Below, one piece after another: positions 1-7,468 of a DNA stretch of 13,687 bases; within the stretch, counting starts at the first letter, position 1; each line of letters begins with the position of its first letter. The notes under the pieces are model-generated. The model did no database searches, was not told where the DNA came from, and saw nothing but the letters and a program-made list of their open reading frames with translations. The position numbers were made by a program, and so were the translations under genes. Where the stretch lies: NCBI GenBank assembly GCA_029071285.1, contig JAIEAS010000283.1, forward strand, positions 1 through 13,687, given 5' to 3'. Origin of the DNA: Clostridia bacterium (GTDB taxonomy: Bacteria; Bacillota; Clostridia; Christensenellales; Borkfalkiaceae).

Positions 1-21
1 ATACGCATGTTACATCGAGTG

Positions 22-61
22 ATTTTAAGTACCTTGCGTCTGCCTATTCCTCCACACAAGC
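22..61 (-). pseudogene. degenerate 5' half of tRNA-Leu(UAA), copy 1
   Basis: Read on the minus strand from 61, this stretch matches the 5' half of a leucine tRNA: acceptor strand GCTTGTG, TG, D-arm with GGAATAGGCAGACGC, then an anticodon loop CTTAAAA with anticodon UAA. It differs from copy 2 (124-163) at two positions. One breaks the D-stem (GAGG instead of GCGG) and one breaks the anticodon stem (AGGTA instead of AGGGA). Bases 1-21 do not continue as a normal 3' half: the expected TCCCT reads TCACT and no convincing variable arm follows. The window begins here, so a decayed but longer copy cannot be excluded. Confidence 0.7.
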
Positions 62-123
62 ATGCGTTTTTGTTAAGTTTTCAGTTTTTATGTTACTTTT
101 CTGTTATTTATTTTCTGCCAAAA

Positions 124-163
124 ATTTTAAGTCCCTTGCGTCTGCCTATTCCGCCACACAAGC
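124..163 (-). pseudogene. truncated 5' half of tRNA-Leu(UAA), copy 2
   Basis: On the minus strand this reads as an intact leucine tRNA 5' half: GCTTGTG acceptor strand, TG, D-stem GCGG with the AATAGGCAGA loop, A26, anticodon stem AGGGA and loop CTTAAAA (UAA anticodon). Similarity stops at the end of the anticodon loop. An AT-rich stretch with no variable arm, T-arm or 3' acceptor strand follows. Together with copy 1 it forms a 42-bp direct repeat (22-63 and 124-165, two mismatches). It lies just beyond the terminator of the Val-Gly-Cys tRNA operon. It is not expected to give a functional tRNA. Confidence 0.78.
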
Positions 164-174
164 ATATACAAAAT

Positions 175-206
175 ATAAAAAAGCCTTGGCTTTGTGCCAA
201 GGCTTT
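175..206 (-). terminator. intrinsic terminator of the tRNA operon
   Basis: An 11-bp perfect stem (180-190 with 196-206, containing AAGCCTTGGC) with a 5-nt loop is followed on the minus strand by a T-rich tract. It starts four bases after the 3' end of tRNA-Cys, as expected for the end of this tRNA transcript. Confidence 0.92.
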
Positions 207-209
207 ATT

Positions 210-284
210 TGGAGGCGCCACCCGGATTTGAACCGGGGGATGAGGGTTTTGCAGACCCTGGCCTTACCACTTGGCTATAGCGCC
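210..284 (-). tRNA. tRNA-Cys(GCA)
   Basis: A 75-nt cloverleaf with encoded CCA. The acceptor strands GGCGCTA and TGGCGCC pair over seven positions. The anticodon arm is AGGGT-CTGCAAA-ACCCT with anticodon GCA, and the T-arm carries GGTTCAAATCC. It is the last of three tRNAs on the same strand and is followed directly by an intrinsic terminator. Confidence 0.97.
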
Positions 285-311
285 ATAAAAAAACAGTGCG
301 AAAGAATTTTG

Positions 312-386
312 TGGAGCGGGAGACGAGATTCGAACCCGCGACATTCACCTTGGCAAGGTGACGCTCTACCACTGAGCCACTCCCGC
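312..386 (-). tRNA. tRNA-Gly(GCC)
   Basis: A 75-nt cloverleaf with encoded CCA. The acceptor strand GCGGGAG pairs with CTCCCGC. The anticodon arm is TCACC-TTGCCAA-GGTGA with anticodon GCC, and the T-loop carries GGTTCGAATC. It is the middle gene of the Val-Gly-Cys cluster. Confidence 0.97.
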
Positions 387-410
387 ATAAATATTCTTCC
401 GCACTGTTTC

Positions 411-486
411 TGGTGGGAGCTACAGGGCTCGAACCTGTGACCCACTGCTTGTAGGGCAGTTGCTCTCCCAACTGAGCTAAGCTCCC
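411..486 (-). tRNA. tRNA-Val(UAC) with C at position 33
   Basis: A 76-nt cloverleaf with encoded CCA. The acceptor strand GGGAGCT pairs with AGCTCCC, the D-arm is GCTC...GAGC, and the T-arm is ACAGG-TTCGAGC-CCTGT. The anticodon arm is ACTGC-CCTACAA-GCAGT, giving anticodon UAC (valine codons GUA/GUG). The base 5' of the anticodon (position 33) is C where bacterial tRNAs almost always have U. The rest of the molecule is undamaged and the gene is promoter-proximal, so it is probably functional. Confidence 0.95.
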
Positions 487-498
487 GAACGCTTAATT

Positions 499-527
499 AA
501 TATATCAAATACGATAACAAAAATCAA
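499..527 (-). promoter_or_regulatory. promoter of the tRNA Val-Gly-Cys operon
   Basis: On the minus strand a -35 TTGATT (522-527) and a -10 TATATT (499-504) are separated by exactly 17 bases. They lie just upstream of tRNA-Val, leaving a leader of only a few nucleotides. This is a housekeeping sigma-A type promoter. Confidence 0.85.
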
Positions 528-660
528 GCGTTTTTCAAATCATTTTTCAATTTTTATTAAAAATTTGGTTTGCGCGGTAAGCGGATATATTTATTATATG
601 CAATATCTTAAAAATGCGCGAATATATTTGCCCGCGTCCGTCCCAATACGCACTTTACGT

Positions 661-690
661 TTGACAAAATTATTCAAAAAGTGCTAAAAT
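661..690 (+). promoter_or_regulatory. promoter of the surface-polymer operon
   Basis: A consensus -35 TTGACA (661-666) and a -10 TAAAAT (685-690) are separated by 18 bases, with an extended-10 TG two bases before the -10 (TGCTAAAAT). The first in-frame ATG of the next gene (689) lies inside this -10 box. Transcription would begin near 697, which rules that ATG out. The same TGCTAAAAT string forms the -10 of the promoter at 8885-8913. Confidence 0.85.
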
Positions 691-721
691 GAAAATCGCA
701 ATTTTATACGGACGGCGGAAT

Positions 722-2473
722 ATGGAAAAAGGTAAAATAAAATTTGAGTTTAACGCTAAAACAATCAAAAAGCGGATACTTCCGGTTATTCTCGTTTCGG
801 TATTGACCCCGCTGATTTTATTCGTTGCAATACCCTTTGAAGTATACGCCAACAATATGGACGAGCTTTTGTTTTCTCTGTCCGCGTTTTTCCCCTACTG
901 CGTACTGTTCGGGTTCCTACTTGCTGCAGGTGTTGCGTGTGCGCTTTTGTTCTTGCCGGAAAAAATTTACAGAATATGCTACGCGCTTATCTTAGCTTTA
1001 TCTTTCTTGTTTTTTATGCAGGGCACCTTTTTAAACTTCGGGGCGAACTCGCTTGCGGGCGATAACCTCGGCACGAATTCGGTACATATAGGGCTTAAAA
1101 TATTAGACCTGTTTATCTGGATTGCCGTTCTCGGCGTTGCGGTTGCGCTGGCAATAATTAAGGATAAAAAGGGAATATTTGCGATAGTTGCCGTAATTCT
1201 TGCAATCGTAGTAGTGGCTACTCAGATCATCACGCCGATGGCAAGCACCGTGAAGCATCCCGACGTTTTTTTAAGCAAACAGGAACAACTCGAAAAAGAT
1301 GACGGCGATTATAAAAACGAAGTTCTGTCCTGCCAGAATCTTACCTCCGTTTCAAGTGAGCGTAATATATTTTACTTCTGCATAGACAAGTTTGACGAAT
1401 ATTTCGCCGAAGTCGCAAACGATAAAGCTTATAAGCTGTACGACAATCTTGACGGCTTTACCTGGTTTCAGGACAATATTTCTTTATACGGTCACACCTT
1501 CCCTGCCGTTGCGCATATGCTTACGGAAAACGAATACGATATCGGGCAGTCAAGGGCGCCCTATCTCGATAACGTTTACAAAGAAAACCGCACCCTGAAC
1601 GTGCTTGCGGAAAACGGCTATTCCATCAACCTTTACACCGTACCCTATTATGCGTACAACAAGGCTAACGCCTTGCCCGACAATATAGAAAATATTTCTG
1701 AGGCAAAGCTGTTTAAAACTACCCACCCCATGGAACTCGTCGGGTATATGATTAAACTGTCGGTTTACCGTTGCCTTCCCCACTTTTTAAAGGACAGTAT
1801 ATACGGCGTGAAAACGAACGATTTTAACCTGTGCGTTACCTCGGTCGGCAAAAACGGCTATGCGGGATATTTAACCGATAACGCCACCGTTTACAAACAG
1901 GTTTCCGATGCGGCGTTCACAACGCGCGAAGGCAAAAACTTTTCGTTTATACATATAGACGGCTGCCACGAACTGTCCGTTGACTACTTTACAAAAAAGG
2001 TTACCGCAAAACAGAAAAACGAGATAACCTCCGCCGTTTCATACAGTTTTTCAGTCGTGAACGAGTATATCAGGGTTCTGAAAGAAAAGGGACTTTACGA
2101 GAACGCGACCATAATAATCACGGGCGACCACCCCGTTACCGTACTGTCGCGCACGTCGCTCAAAGGGGCAAAGCGTACCGCGCTGTTCTTCAAGAAGTCG
2201 GGCGACGCAGGTACGCCGCTTGTACAATCGGACGCGCCCGTTGCGCACGAAAATATCTGGCCGACTATAATGGAGTCCGAAGGTATCGAACGTGAAAATA
2301 ACGGCGTTACCCTTTACGAGGTCCCCGAAAACAACGAAAGACGGCACGTATGGCACACTTATTTCAGTAACAAATGCGACGAATACGTTTATAAAATAAC
2401 GGGTTCGGGTAAAAACTTCGACAACTGGGAATTGATAGAACAAAACTACTATGACCATTGTTATTGGGAATAA
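722..2473 (+). CDS. membrane-anchored alkaline-phosphatase-superfamily (LtaS/sulfatase-like) protein, paralog A
   Basis: The protein has 583 residues. The start at 722 is used because the earlier ATG at 689 falls within the promoter -10, and because 722 aligns with the start of the adjacent paralog. About five hydrophobic helices (roughly 19-40, 57-79, 84-102, 122-147, 150-171) precede an extracytoplasmic domain. That domain shows superfamily features: IFYFCIDKFDEY with candidate metal ligand Asp222, GHTFP with candidate nucleophile Thr259, IHIDGCH (His411, His416), and ITGDHP with Asp469-His470. Known relatives include LtaS-type phosphoglycerol transferases and sulfatases, so a phosphodiester or sulfate transfer on the outer face of the membrane is plausible. 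The substrate is inferred only from the downstream glycerophosphotransferase-like gene. It is the first gene of a four-gene operon. A hydrolase rather than a transferase role is possible. Confidence 0.82.
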   Translation: MEKGKIKFEFNAKTIKKRILPVILVSVLTPLILFVAIPFEVYANNMDELLFSLSAFFPYCVLFGFLLAAGVACALLFLPEKIYRICYALILALSFLFFMQGTFLNFGANSLAGDNLGTNSVHIGLKILDLFIWIAVLGVAVALAIIKDKKGIFAIVAVILAIVVVATQIITPMASTVKHPDVFLSKQEQLEKDDGDYKNEVLSCQNLTSVSSERNIFYFCIDKFDEYFAEVANDKAYKLYDNLDGFTWFQDNISLYGHTFPAVAHMLTENEYDIGQSRAPYLDNVYKENRTLNVLAENGYSINLYTVPYYAYNKANALPDNIENISEAKLFKTTHPMELVGYMIKLSVYRCLPHFLKDSIYGVKTNDFNLCVTSVGKNGYAGYLTDNATVYKQVSDAAFTTREGKNFSFIHIDGCHELSVDYFTKKVTAKQKNEITSAVSYSFSVVNEYIRVLKEKGLYENATIIITGDHPVTVLSRTSLKGAKRTALFFKKSGDAGTPLVQSDAPVAHENIWPTIMESEGIERENNGVTLYEVPENNERRHVWHTYFSNKCDEYVYKITGSGKNFDNWELIEQNYYDHCYWE

Positions 2474-2539
2474 TTGTCAGCTTTAAGACGCACTTCGGAT
2501 ACGGTTACTTTTATTATGTCCTGATAAAGCGCAACACTA

Positions 2540-4279
2540 ATGAAAAAGACGCAATTCAAGTTTAATATTAAAAAGCGGATATTGCCCGTATTACTCGTAT
2601 CGGTACTGACGCCGTTGATTTTGTTTGTTGCGATACCTTTCGAGATATTCGCCAACAACATGGACGAATTTTTATTTTCGCTGTCATCGTTTTATCCGTA
2701 CTGCATACTGTTCGGATTCCTGCTCGCCGCGGGAATTGCAGGCGCGCTTTTGTTCTTACCCGAAAAAGCTTACAGAATATGTTACGCGCTTGTTCTGGCG
2801 CTGTCTTTCCTGTTCTTTTTGCAGGGCACCTTTTTAAACTTCGGCGCGGACTCGCTTGACGGCAACAACCTCGGCACGAACAACGTGCATATCGGACTTA
2901 AAATTTTAGACGCCTTTATCTGGCTTGCAGTCCTCGGCGCGGCGGTTGCGCTGGCGCTTATCAAAGACAAAAAAGGTATATTTGCGATAGTTGCGGTAAT
3001 CCTTTCAATCGTGGTAGTGGCTACTCAGATTATCACGCCGGTGGCAAGCACCGTAAAACACCCCGACGTTTTTATGAGCAGAACCGAGCGTCTCAAAAAG
3101 GAAAATCCCGATTTTAACGACAAGGTTTTAACCGACGAAAAATTGACTGCGGTCGCTTCCGGACGCAACGTAATTTTCTTCTGCGTCGACCAGTTCGACG
3201 AATACTATGCGCAGACCGCGCTTGACTTAAACCCCGACATTTACGACGGGCTTGACGGCTTCACCTGGTTCAGGGACAACCTTTCGCTGTTCGGCCACAC
3301 ATTCCCTTCGATAGCGTATATGCTCAGCGAAAAGCCTTACGATATGAAGGAGTCGCTCAGAAAAGACTACCTCGACAACGTTTACAAGGACAACAGAACG
3401 CTTTCCGTTCTCTACGAAAACGGATACTCCGTAAATCTTTACACCCAACCCTATTACGTTTATAATGCGGCTGACACCCTGCCCGACTACGTTGAAAATA
3501 TTTCGGATTCAAAGCAGTACAAAACGACCCGCCCCGCAAAGCTTACAGACAGTATACTTTCGACCGCGGCGTACCGCTGTCTGCCGCTGTTTATCAAAGA
3601 TCTTGTTAACGACGTTGAATCCTGCGAGTTCAACGAATGCGTCGCTACTCTGGGCGAAAACGGATATTACTCATACAACTGTGAAAACCAAAGCGTTCTG
3701 GAAAATGTTATAGGCGCGGAGTTCGGTGATAAGGGAGAAAAGAATTTTTCGTTTATTCACATAGAGGGCTGCCACGACGTTTGCCCCGACTATACAAAGC
3801 CCGTTCCCGAAAAGAAAAGGCGCAAAACAGCCGCGTCCGTAAAAAGAAGCTTTTCGATTATCAACGAATATTTAAACGCCTTAAAAGAGAAAGGACTTTA
3901 CAAGGACGCGACCATAATTATCACGGGCGACCACCCCAACACCGCCCGCGACTTCGTGAGAATTCCCAAGCTCGACGCGCTGTTTTTCAAACGGTCGGGC
4001 GAAAGCGGAACTGAGATCAAGCAGTCTTACGCGCCCGTCGCGCACGAAAACATCTGGCCTGCAATATTCCAGTCCGAAAAGATAGAGCGCGAAAACAACG
4101 GCACCGGACTTTACGAAATAGCGGAGTACGACCCGACCCGCGAAAGGAAATATATCTGGCAGACTTACGACACGAAGGAATGCTTCGAATACGTTTATAC
4201 TATAACGGGCCCTGGCACAAATTTCGACAACTGGAAGCTTGTGGATTCGGCACATTATAACCGCTTTATTATGACTTAA
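2540..4279 (+). CDS. membrane-anchored alkaline-phosphatase-superfamily (LtaS/sulfatase-like) protein, paralog B
   Basis: The protein has 579 residues and is a tandem duplicate of the preceding gene (offset about 1.8 kb, 66-bp gap without a terminator). Its membrane half (about residues 12-178) is close to identical to paralog A by eye, roughly 85-90%. The catalytic half is clearly more diverged. The candidate active-site residues are kept: Asp217 in FFCVDQFDEY, Thr254 in GHTFPS, the IHIEGCH motif, and Asp464-His465 in ITGDHP. No good Shine-Dalgarno sequence precedes ATG 2540, and an in-frame stop 15 bases upstream rules out an earlier start, so translation may depend on readthrough or coupling from the first gene. 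The two copies may act on different acceptors or form a heteromer; this is inference. Confidence 0.82.
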   Translation: MKKTQFKFNIKKRILPVLLVSVLTPLILFVAIPFEIFANNMDEFLFSLSSFYPYCILFGFLLAAGIAGALLFLPEKAYRICYALVLALSFLFFLQGTFLNFGADSLDGNNLGTNNVHIGLKILDAFIWLAVLGAAVALALIKDKKGIFAIVAVILSIVVVATQIITPVASTVKHPDVFMSRTERLKKENPDFNDKVLTDEKLTAVASGRNVIFFCVDQFDEYYAQTALDLNPDIYDGLDGFTWFRDNLSLFGHTFPSIAYMLSEKPYDMKESLRKDYLDNVYKDNRTLSVLYENGYSVNLYTQPYYVYNAADTLPDYVENISDSKQYKTTRPAKLTDSILSTAAYRCLPLFIKDLVNDVESCEFNECVATLGENGYYSYNCENQSVLENVIGAEFGDKGEKNFSFIHIEGCHDVCPDYTKPVPEKKRRKTAASVKRSFSIINEYLNALKEKGLYKDATIIITGDHPNTARDFVRIPKLDALFFKRSGESGTEIKQSYAPVAHENIWPAIFQSEKIERENNGTGLYEIAEYDPTRERKYIWQTYDTKECFEYVYTITGPGTNFDNWKLVDSAHYNRFIMT

Positions 4280-4302
4280 ATTTTAAAAGCTAAGGACTTA
4301 CT

Positions 4303-6396
4303 ATGGATACAGTAATTTACTACGTTTGTTTACCGCTTGCCTATCTTATGAAGGGGCTGTGGATGCTTGTAGGAAACTACGGCGTTGCGATAATACTCTT
4401 CACCCTTGCAAGCAAAATCATTCTGTTCCCCGTTTCGGTGTGGATACAGAAAAACTCGATACTGATGGTAAAAATCCAGCCCGAGATAAACTTCCTCAAA
4501 GCGAATTACGCGGGCAACTTAGACGCGATTGCAGAGGGGCAGTCAAAGCTTTATAAGCGCGAGCACTATCACCCTATGCTGTCGCTTATACCCCTTGCAA
4601 TACAGATTTTACTGCTGCTTGCCGTCGTGTATATTATCTACCACCCGATGGGTTACCTCTTCGGAATTTCCAACGAAACGGCGAACGCGCTTGCAAATTA
4701 TATCGGCGCGGACACGGGCGACTCGGGCTTTCAGCTTTTGGTAATTCAGGCGATTAAGGACGGCACTATCACCGCCTCGACTCCGATCGAGGGAGTGGAC
4801 CCCGCATATCTTGAAAGCATAATTGAAAAGGTTTCTTCCTTTAAACTGAACTTCCTGGGAATGAACCTTTGCTCCGTACCCTCAAAGGTATTGGGCTGGT
4901 ACTTCCTGCTTCCCGTGGTTGCGGGTCTCTCGTCCTGGCTGATGTGCTTTACGCAGAACCTTTCAAACGTTATCCAACACGAGCAGGGCAAGCTGAACAA
5001 GTACGGCATTATGGCGGTCAGCGTAGTTCTTTCGCTTTATCTCGGCTTTTTCGTGCCGGCGGGAATTGCGGTTTACTGGATAGCGGGCAACCTGTTGTCC
5101 ATCGCGCAGATGTATCTTCTGAACCTCATGATTAATCCCAAAAAATACGTCGACTACGAAAAGCTTGAGGAGAGCCGAAAAGCTTTGGCGGATTCAAAAG
5201 CCTTCGGCAAAATGGACAAGAAAGACCCGCTGTATAAACAGATGAAGGCGCGGCAGAAGCAGGACTATAAAAAGTTTACGCACATAGTAAACAAGCATAT
5301 AGTTTTCTACTCGGAAAAGAGCGGTTTTTACAAATACTATAAAGAGCTTATCGCCGAACTTTTAAAGCGCTCGAACCTTGTTATCCACTACGTAACCAAC
5401 GACTTCAACGACGTTATCTTTGACATTGCAAAAGAAGAACCGAGAATCAAGCCCTACTATATAGGGCTGAAAAAGACCGCCGTTCTGATGATGCTCGTTG
5501 AAACGGATATGTTCGTTATGACGACGCCCGACTTGGACAAGTACTATTTAAAGCGTTCGTTCATTAAAAAAGATATCGAATACGTTTACGCCCCGCACGA
5601 CAGTTTAAGCGTGCATATGGGCTTCAGTGACGGCGCGCTCGACGCGTTTGACACCATATTATGCACGGGCAAACACGTTGAAGCGGAAATGCGCAGAATA
5701 GTGGAAATGAAAAACCTGCCCGAAAAAAATCTCGTTCAATTCGGCTTCCCTCTGCTCGATAATTTAGTCGAAGCGGGACGCAAAGAAAACGAAAACAGAA
5801 AAGCGGGCAAGGTTAAAGAAATTCTGATTGCGCCCTCGTGGCAGGAAGACAATATACTCGACTCGTGTATAGACCAAATCATCAAAGGGCTTTACGGCAA
5901 GGATTATAAAATCTGCATAAGACCCCACCCCGAGTACGTTAAAAGATTCGGCTATCAGATGAACAAGCTTGTTGAAAAGTATAAGGACTACGACAAAGAA
6001 CAGCTTTCGTTCGAGCTTGACTTTTCAAGTAACAGGTCGATATATTCGTCCGATTTACTTATAACAGACTGGTCGGGAATTGCGGCTGAATTCTGCTTTG
6101 CAACCGAACGCCCTGCGCTGTTTATCAACACCAAACCCAAAGTAAGCAACCCCGAATGGGAAAAAGTAGGGATAACCCCTATGGAAATAAAGATACGAAA
6201 AATTTTGGGCGTCGACGTTGAAAAAGAGGATTTGGGCAATATCGCGGATATAGTAAAAGATTTGTTCAAAAACCAGAGCAAATACAAAACCGAAATCCGG
6301 GAATACTATAAAGACTATACTTTCAACCACGGCAACGCCGCCGAAAAGGGCGCGCAATATATATTGAAATCACTTTCGCAAAAAAACAAAAAATAA
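4303..6396 (+). CDS. YidC/Oxa1 insertase domain fused to CDP-glycerol glycerophosphotransferase-like (TagF/TagB) domain
   Basis: The protein has 697 residues. AAGGA seven bases before ATG 4303 supports the start. Residues 1-280 resemble Gram-positive YidC: NYGVAIILFTLASKIILFP, the cytoplasmic hairpin with QPEINFLK, YHPMLSLIPLAIQILLLLA, a domain-specific loop (about 117-195), then the paired C-terminal helices ending PAGIAVYWIAGNLLSIAQMY. The groove arginine of SpoIIIJ-type insertases aligns with Lys38. A charged linker (about 280-325) leads to a GT-B type domain with the glycerophosphotransferase signatures APHDS (His432), RPHPEY (540-545) and LLITDWSGIAAEF (585-597). Family knowledge says TagF/TagB transfer glycerol phosphate from CDP-glycerol to a membrane lipid at the inner leaflet. 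The YidC part could anchor the enzyme, insert the partner membrane proteins, or form a lipid-handling groove. Both halves are in one uninterrupted frame. Confidence 0.88.
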   Translation: MDTVIYYVCLPLAYLMKGLWMLVGNYGVAIILFTLASKIILFPVSVWIQKNSILMVKIQPEINFLKANYAGNLDAIAEGQSKLYKREHYHPMLSLIPLAIQILLLLAVVYIIYHPMGYLFGISNETANALANYIGADTGDSGFQLLVIQAIKDGTITASTPIEGVDPAYLESIIEKVSSFKLNFLGMNLCSVPSKVLGWYFLLPVVAGLSSWLMCFTQNLSNVIQHEQGKLNKYGIMAVSVVLSLYLGFFVPAGIAVYWIAGNLLSIAQMYLLNLMINPKKYVDYEKLEESRKALADSKAFGKMDKKDPLYKQMKARQKQDYKKFTHIVNKHIVFYSEKSGFYKYYKELIAELLKRSNLVIHYVTNDFNDVIFDIAKEEPRIKPYYIGLKKTAVLMMLVETDMFVMTTPDLDKYYLKRSFIKKDIEYVYAPHDSLSVHMGFSDGALDAFDTILCTGKHVEAEMRRIVEMKNLPEKNLVQFGFPLLDNLVEAGRKENENRKAGKVKEILIAPSWQEDNILDSCIDQIIKGLYGKDYKICIRPHPEYVKRFGYQMNKLVEKYKDYDKEQLSFELDFSSNRSIYSSDLLITDWSGIAAEFCFATERPALFINTKPKVSNPEWEKVGITPMEIKIRKILGVDVEKEDLGNIADIVKDLFKNQSKYKTEIREYYKDYTFNHGNAAEKGAQYILKSLSQKNKK

Positions 6397-6415
6397 AAAT
6401 TAAAAGGTAGATATT

Positions 6416-6745
6416 ATGGAACTTACACAACTTTTGTACATTGACCCCGCGGCAACGTCCGTACTCCTCACATCTCTGACTGCGATAGTCGTCGCGGTAG
6501 GCGCTTCGGCAATCGTCATCTGGAGAAAATTCAAAAAGAAGGTTGACAAGACCTTGAACAAAGACCCCAACGCCAACAAGGAAATCGAGGAAGAGCTTGT
6601 AATCGTTGACGAGGAAACCAAGACGGAAGACGCGGCAGAAGCTGCTGAAACGGCTGAAAAGGTTGAAGAGCCCGTTGAAACAACCGAGCCCGCAGCTGAA
6701 GAAAAAGCGCCCGAAGCAAAGGCAAAATCCAAAAAACAGAAATAA
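6416..6745 (+). CDS. small single-pass membrane protein with acidic Glu/Ala-rich tail
   Basis: The protein has 109 residues and is preceded by AAAGG eight bases before the ATG. It starts 19 bases after the YidC-fusion stop and is the last gene of the operon before a terminator. One transmembrane helix (about 13-36) is followed by a basic stop-transfer cluster (RKFKKKVDK). By the positive-inside rule this puts the long C-terminal part in the cytoplasm. Residues 55-100 are low-complexity and rich in Glu, Ala, Thr and Pro, and the last ten residues are lysine-rich. I do not recognise a family. It could be a scaffold or regulator of the neighbouring membrane machinery; this rests only on operon position. 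Confidence 0.75.
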   Translation: MELTQLLYIDPAATSVLLTSLTAIVVAVGASAIVIWRKFKKKVDKTLNKDPNANKEIEEELVIVDEETKTEDAAEAAETAEKVEEPVETTEPAAEEKAPEAKAKSKKQK

Positions 6746-6757
6746 TTGCTCAAACGA

Positions 6758-6787
6758 AAAAGCCGTCCGAATTATCGGGCGGCTTTT
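6758..6787. terminator. bidirectional intrinsic terminator between convergent operons
   Basis: A stem of AAGCCGTCCG with CGGGCGGCTT (one G-T pair) and a 6-nt AATTAT loop has T-runs on both sides: six T on the plus strand, and five T after the stem on the minus strand. It lies 13 bases after the plus-strand operon and touches the stop codon of the convergent minus-strand gene, so it probably serves both. Confidence 0.9.
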
Positions 6788-7468
6788 TTATACGTAAATT
6801 ATAAGGTCGGTTTTTTTGCGTTTTTTGAGGTATGCTCGCATCGAGGGACTGAACAAAAAACGGAGGGCGTTTTGCGGGCAGGCGGCAACGCACTTTAAAC
6901 AGCGTATACAGTTTTTATTCGGCTTGCCGTTTTCAATCCCGCCGTTTTTGCAGACGGCTGTACACGCTCCGCATTTGTTGCAAGCCGCGTCCGCGTAAAG
7001 CTTTACTCCCGCTCGGCTTCTGAATTGCGGCGCTATATCTGCGAGCGGATTTTTGCTCGAACGGGGAATTTTTACCTCGGTCGGGTTTTTGAGTTTTTCA
7101 ATTAAAGGCTCAAGCTTTTCAAAATCTTCAAAACCCTTTTCGTCAAGATAGGCGTGTTTCGCGGGGATATATGCCGCCGCGGCTATTTTGTGGCGGTAGT
7201 TTTTTTGCACCTCGTATAAGACGTTGCCGAAACTCATTTTGCCGTACAGCGCAACCGCCACCAAAGCTTTGACTTTCAGCCTTTTTAAAAAATCATTAAC
7301 CGCGCGCGGTATGTTCTGACAGTGCACGGGAAAAACCAAAACCGCGGTATCAAATTCGAAACTTTTTATATCGTAAATATCAATTAAGTCAAACCCGCTT
7401 TTATCCGCGAGGTATTCCGCAACCCGCCGACACTCGCCCGTGTTCGAGTAGTAAATCACCGCATTCAT
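6788..7468 (-). CDS. EFR1-type flavodoxin/4Fe-4S ferredoxin fusion protein
   Basis: The protein has 226 residues from ATG 7468. The upstream PP-loop gene stops at 7465, so start and stop overlap as ATGA, favouring this start over the longer frame and implying translational coupling. The N-terminal part is flavodoxin-like, with an FMN phosphate-binding loop YYSNTGECRRVAEYL (residues 6-20). The C-terminal part carries two 4Fe-4S motifs: CNKCGACTAVC (Cys163, 166, 169, 173) and CIRCLKCVAACP (Cys187, 190, 193, 197). It should carry electrons between FMN and two clusters in the cytoplasm. The physiological partner is not established for this family. Coupling to the PP-loop ATPase suggests it supplies electrons to that enzyme's reaction or product; this is inference. 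Confidence 0.88.
   Translation of the reverse strand: MNAVIYYSNTGECRRVAEYLADKSGFDLIDIYDIKSFEFDTAVLVFPVHCQNIPRAVNDFLKRLKVKALVAVALYGKMSFGNVLYEVQKNYRHKIAAAAYIPAKHAYLDEKGFEDFEKLEPLIEKLKNPTEVKIPRSSKNPLADIAPQFRSRAGVKLYADAACNKCGACTAVCKNGGIENGKPNKNCIRCLKCVAACPQNALRFLFSPSMRAYLKKRKKTDLIIYV

Noticed and set aside
22..165. CRISPR-like direct repeats
   Set aside because: Only two copies, 42 bp long with a 60-bp AT-rich spacer, and the repeat unit is a tRNA-Leu 5' half.
90..471. Open frames across the tRNA cluster on both strands (up to 116 residues)
   Set aside because: They cover three clear tRNA genes and the tRNA-Leu fragments and have no ribosome sites; they are shadows of RNA genes.
689..721. Upstream ATG 689 as the start of the first phosphatase-like gene
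   Set aside because: It lies inside the -10 box TAAAAT (685-690), so the transcript would start after it; ATG 722 also aligns with the paralog's start.
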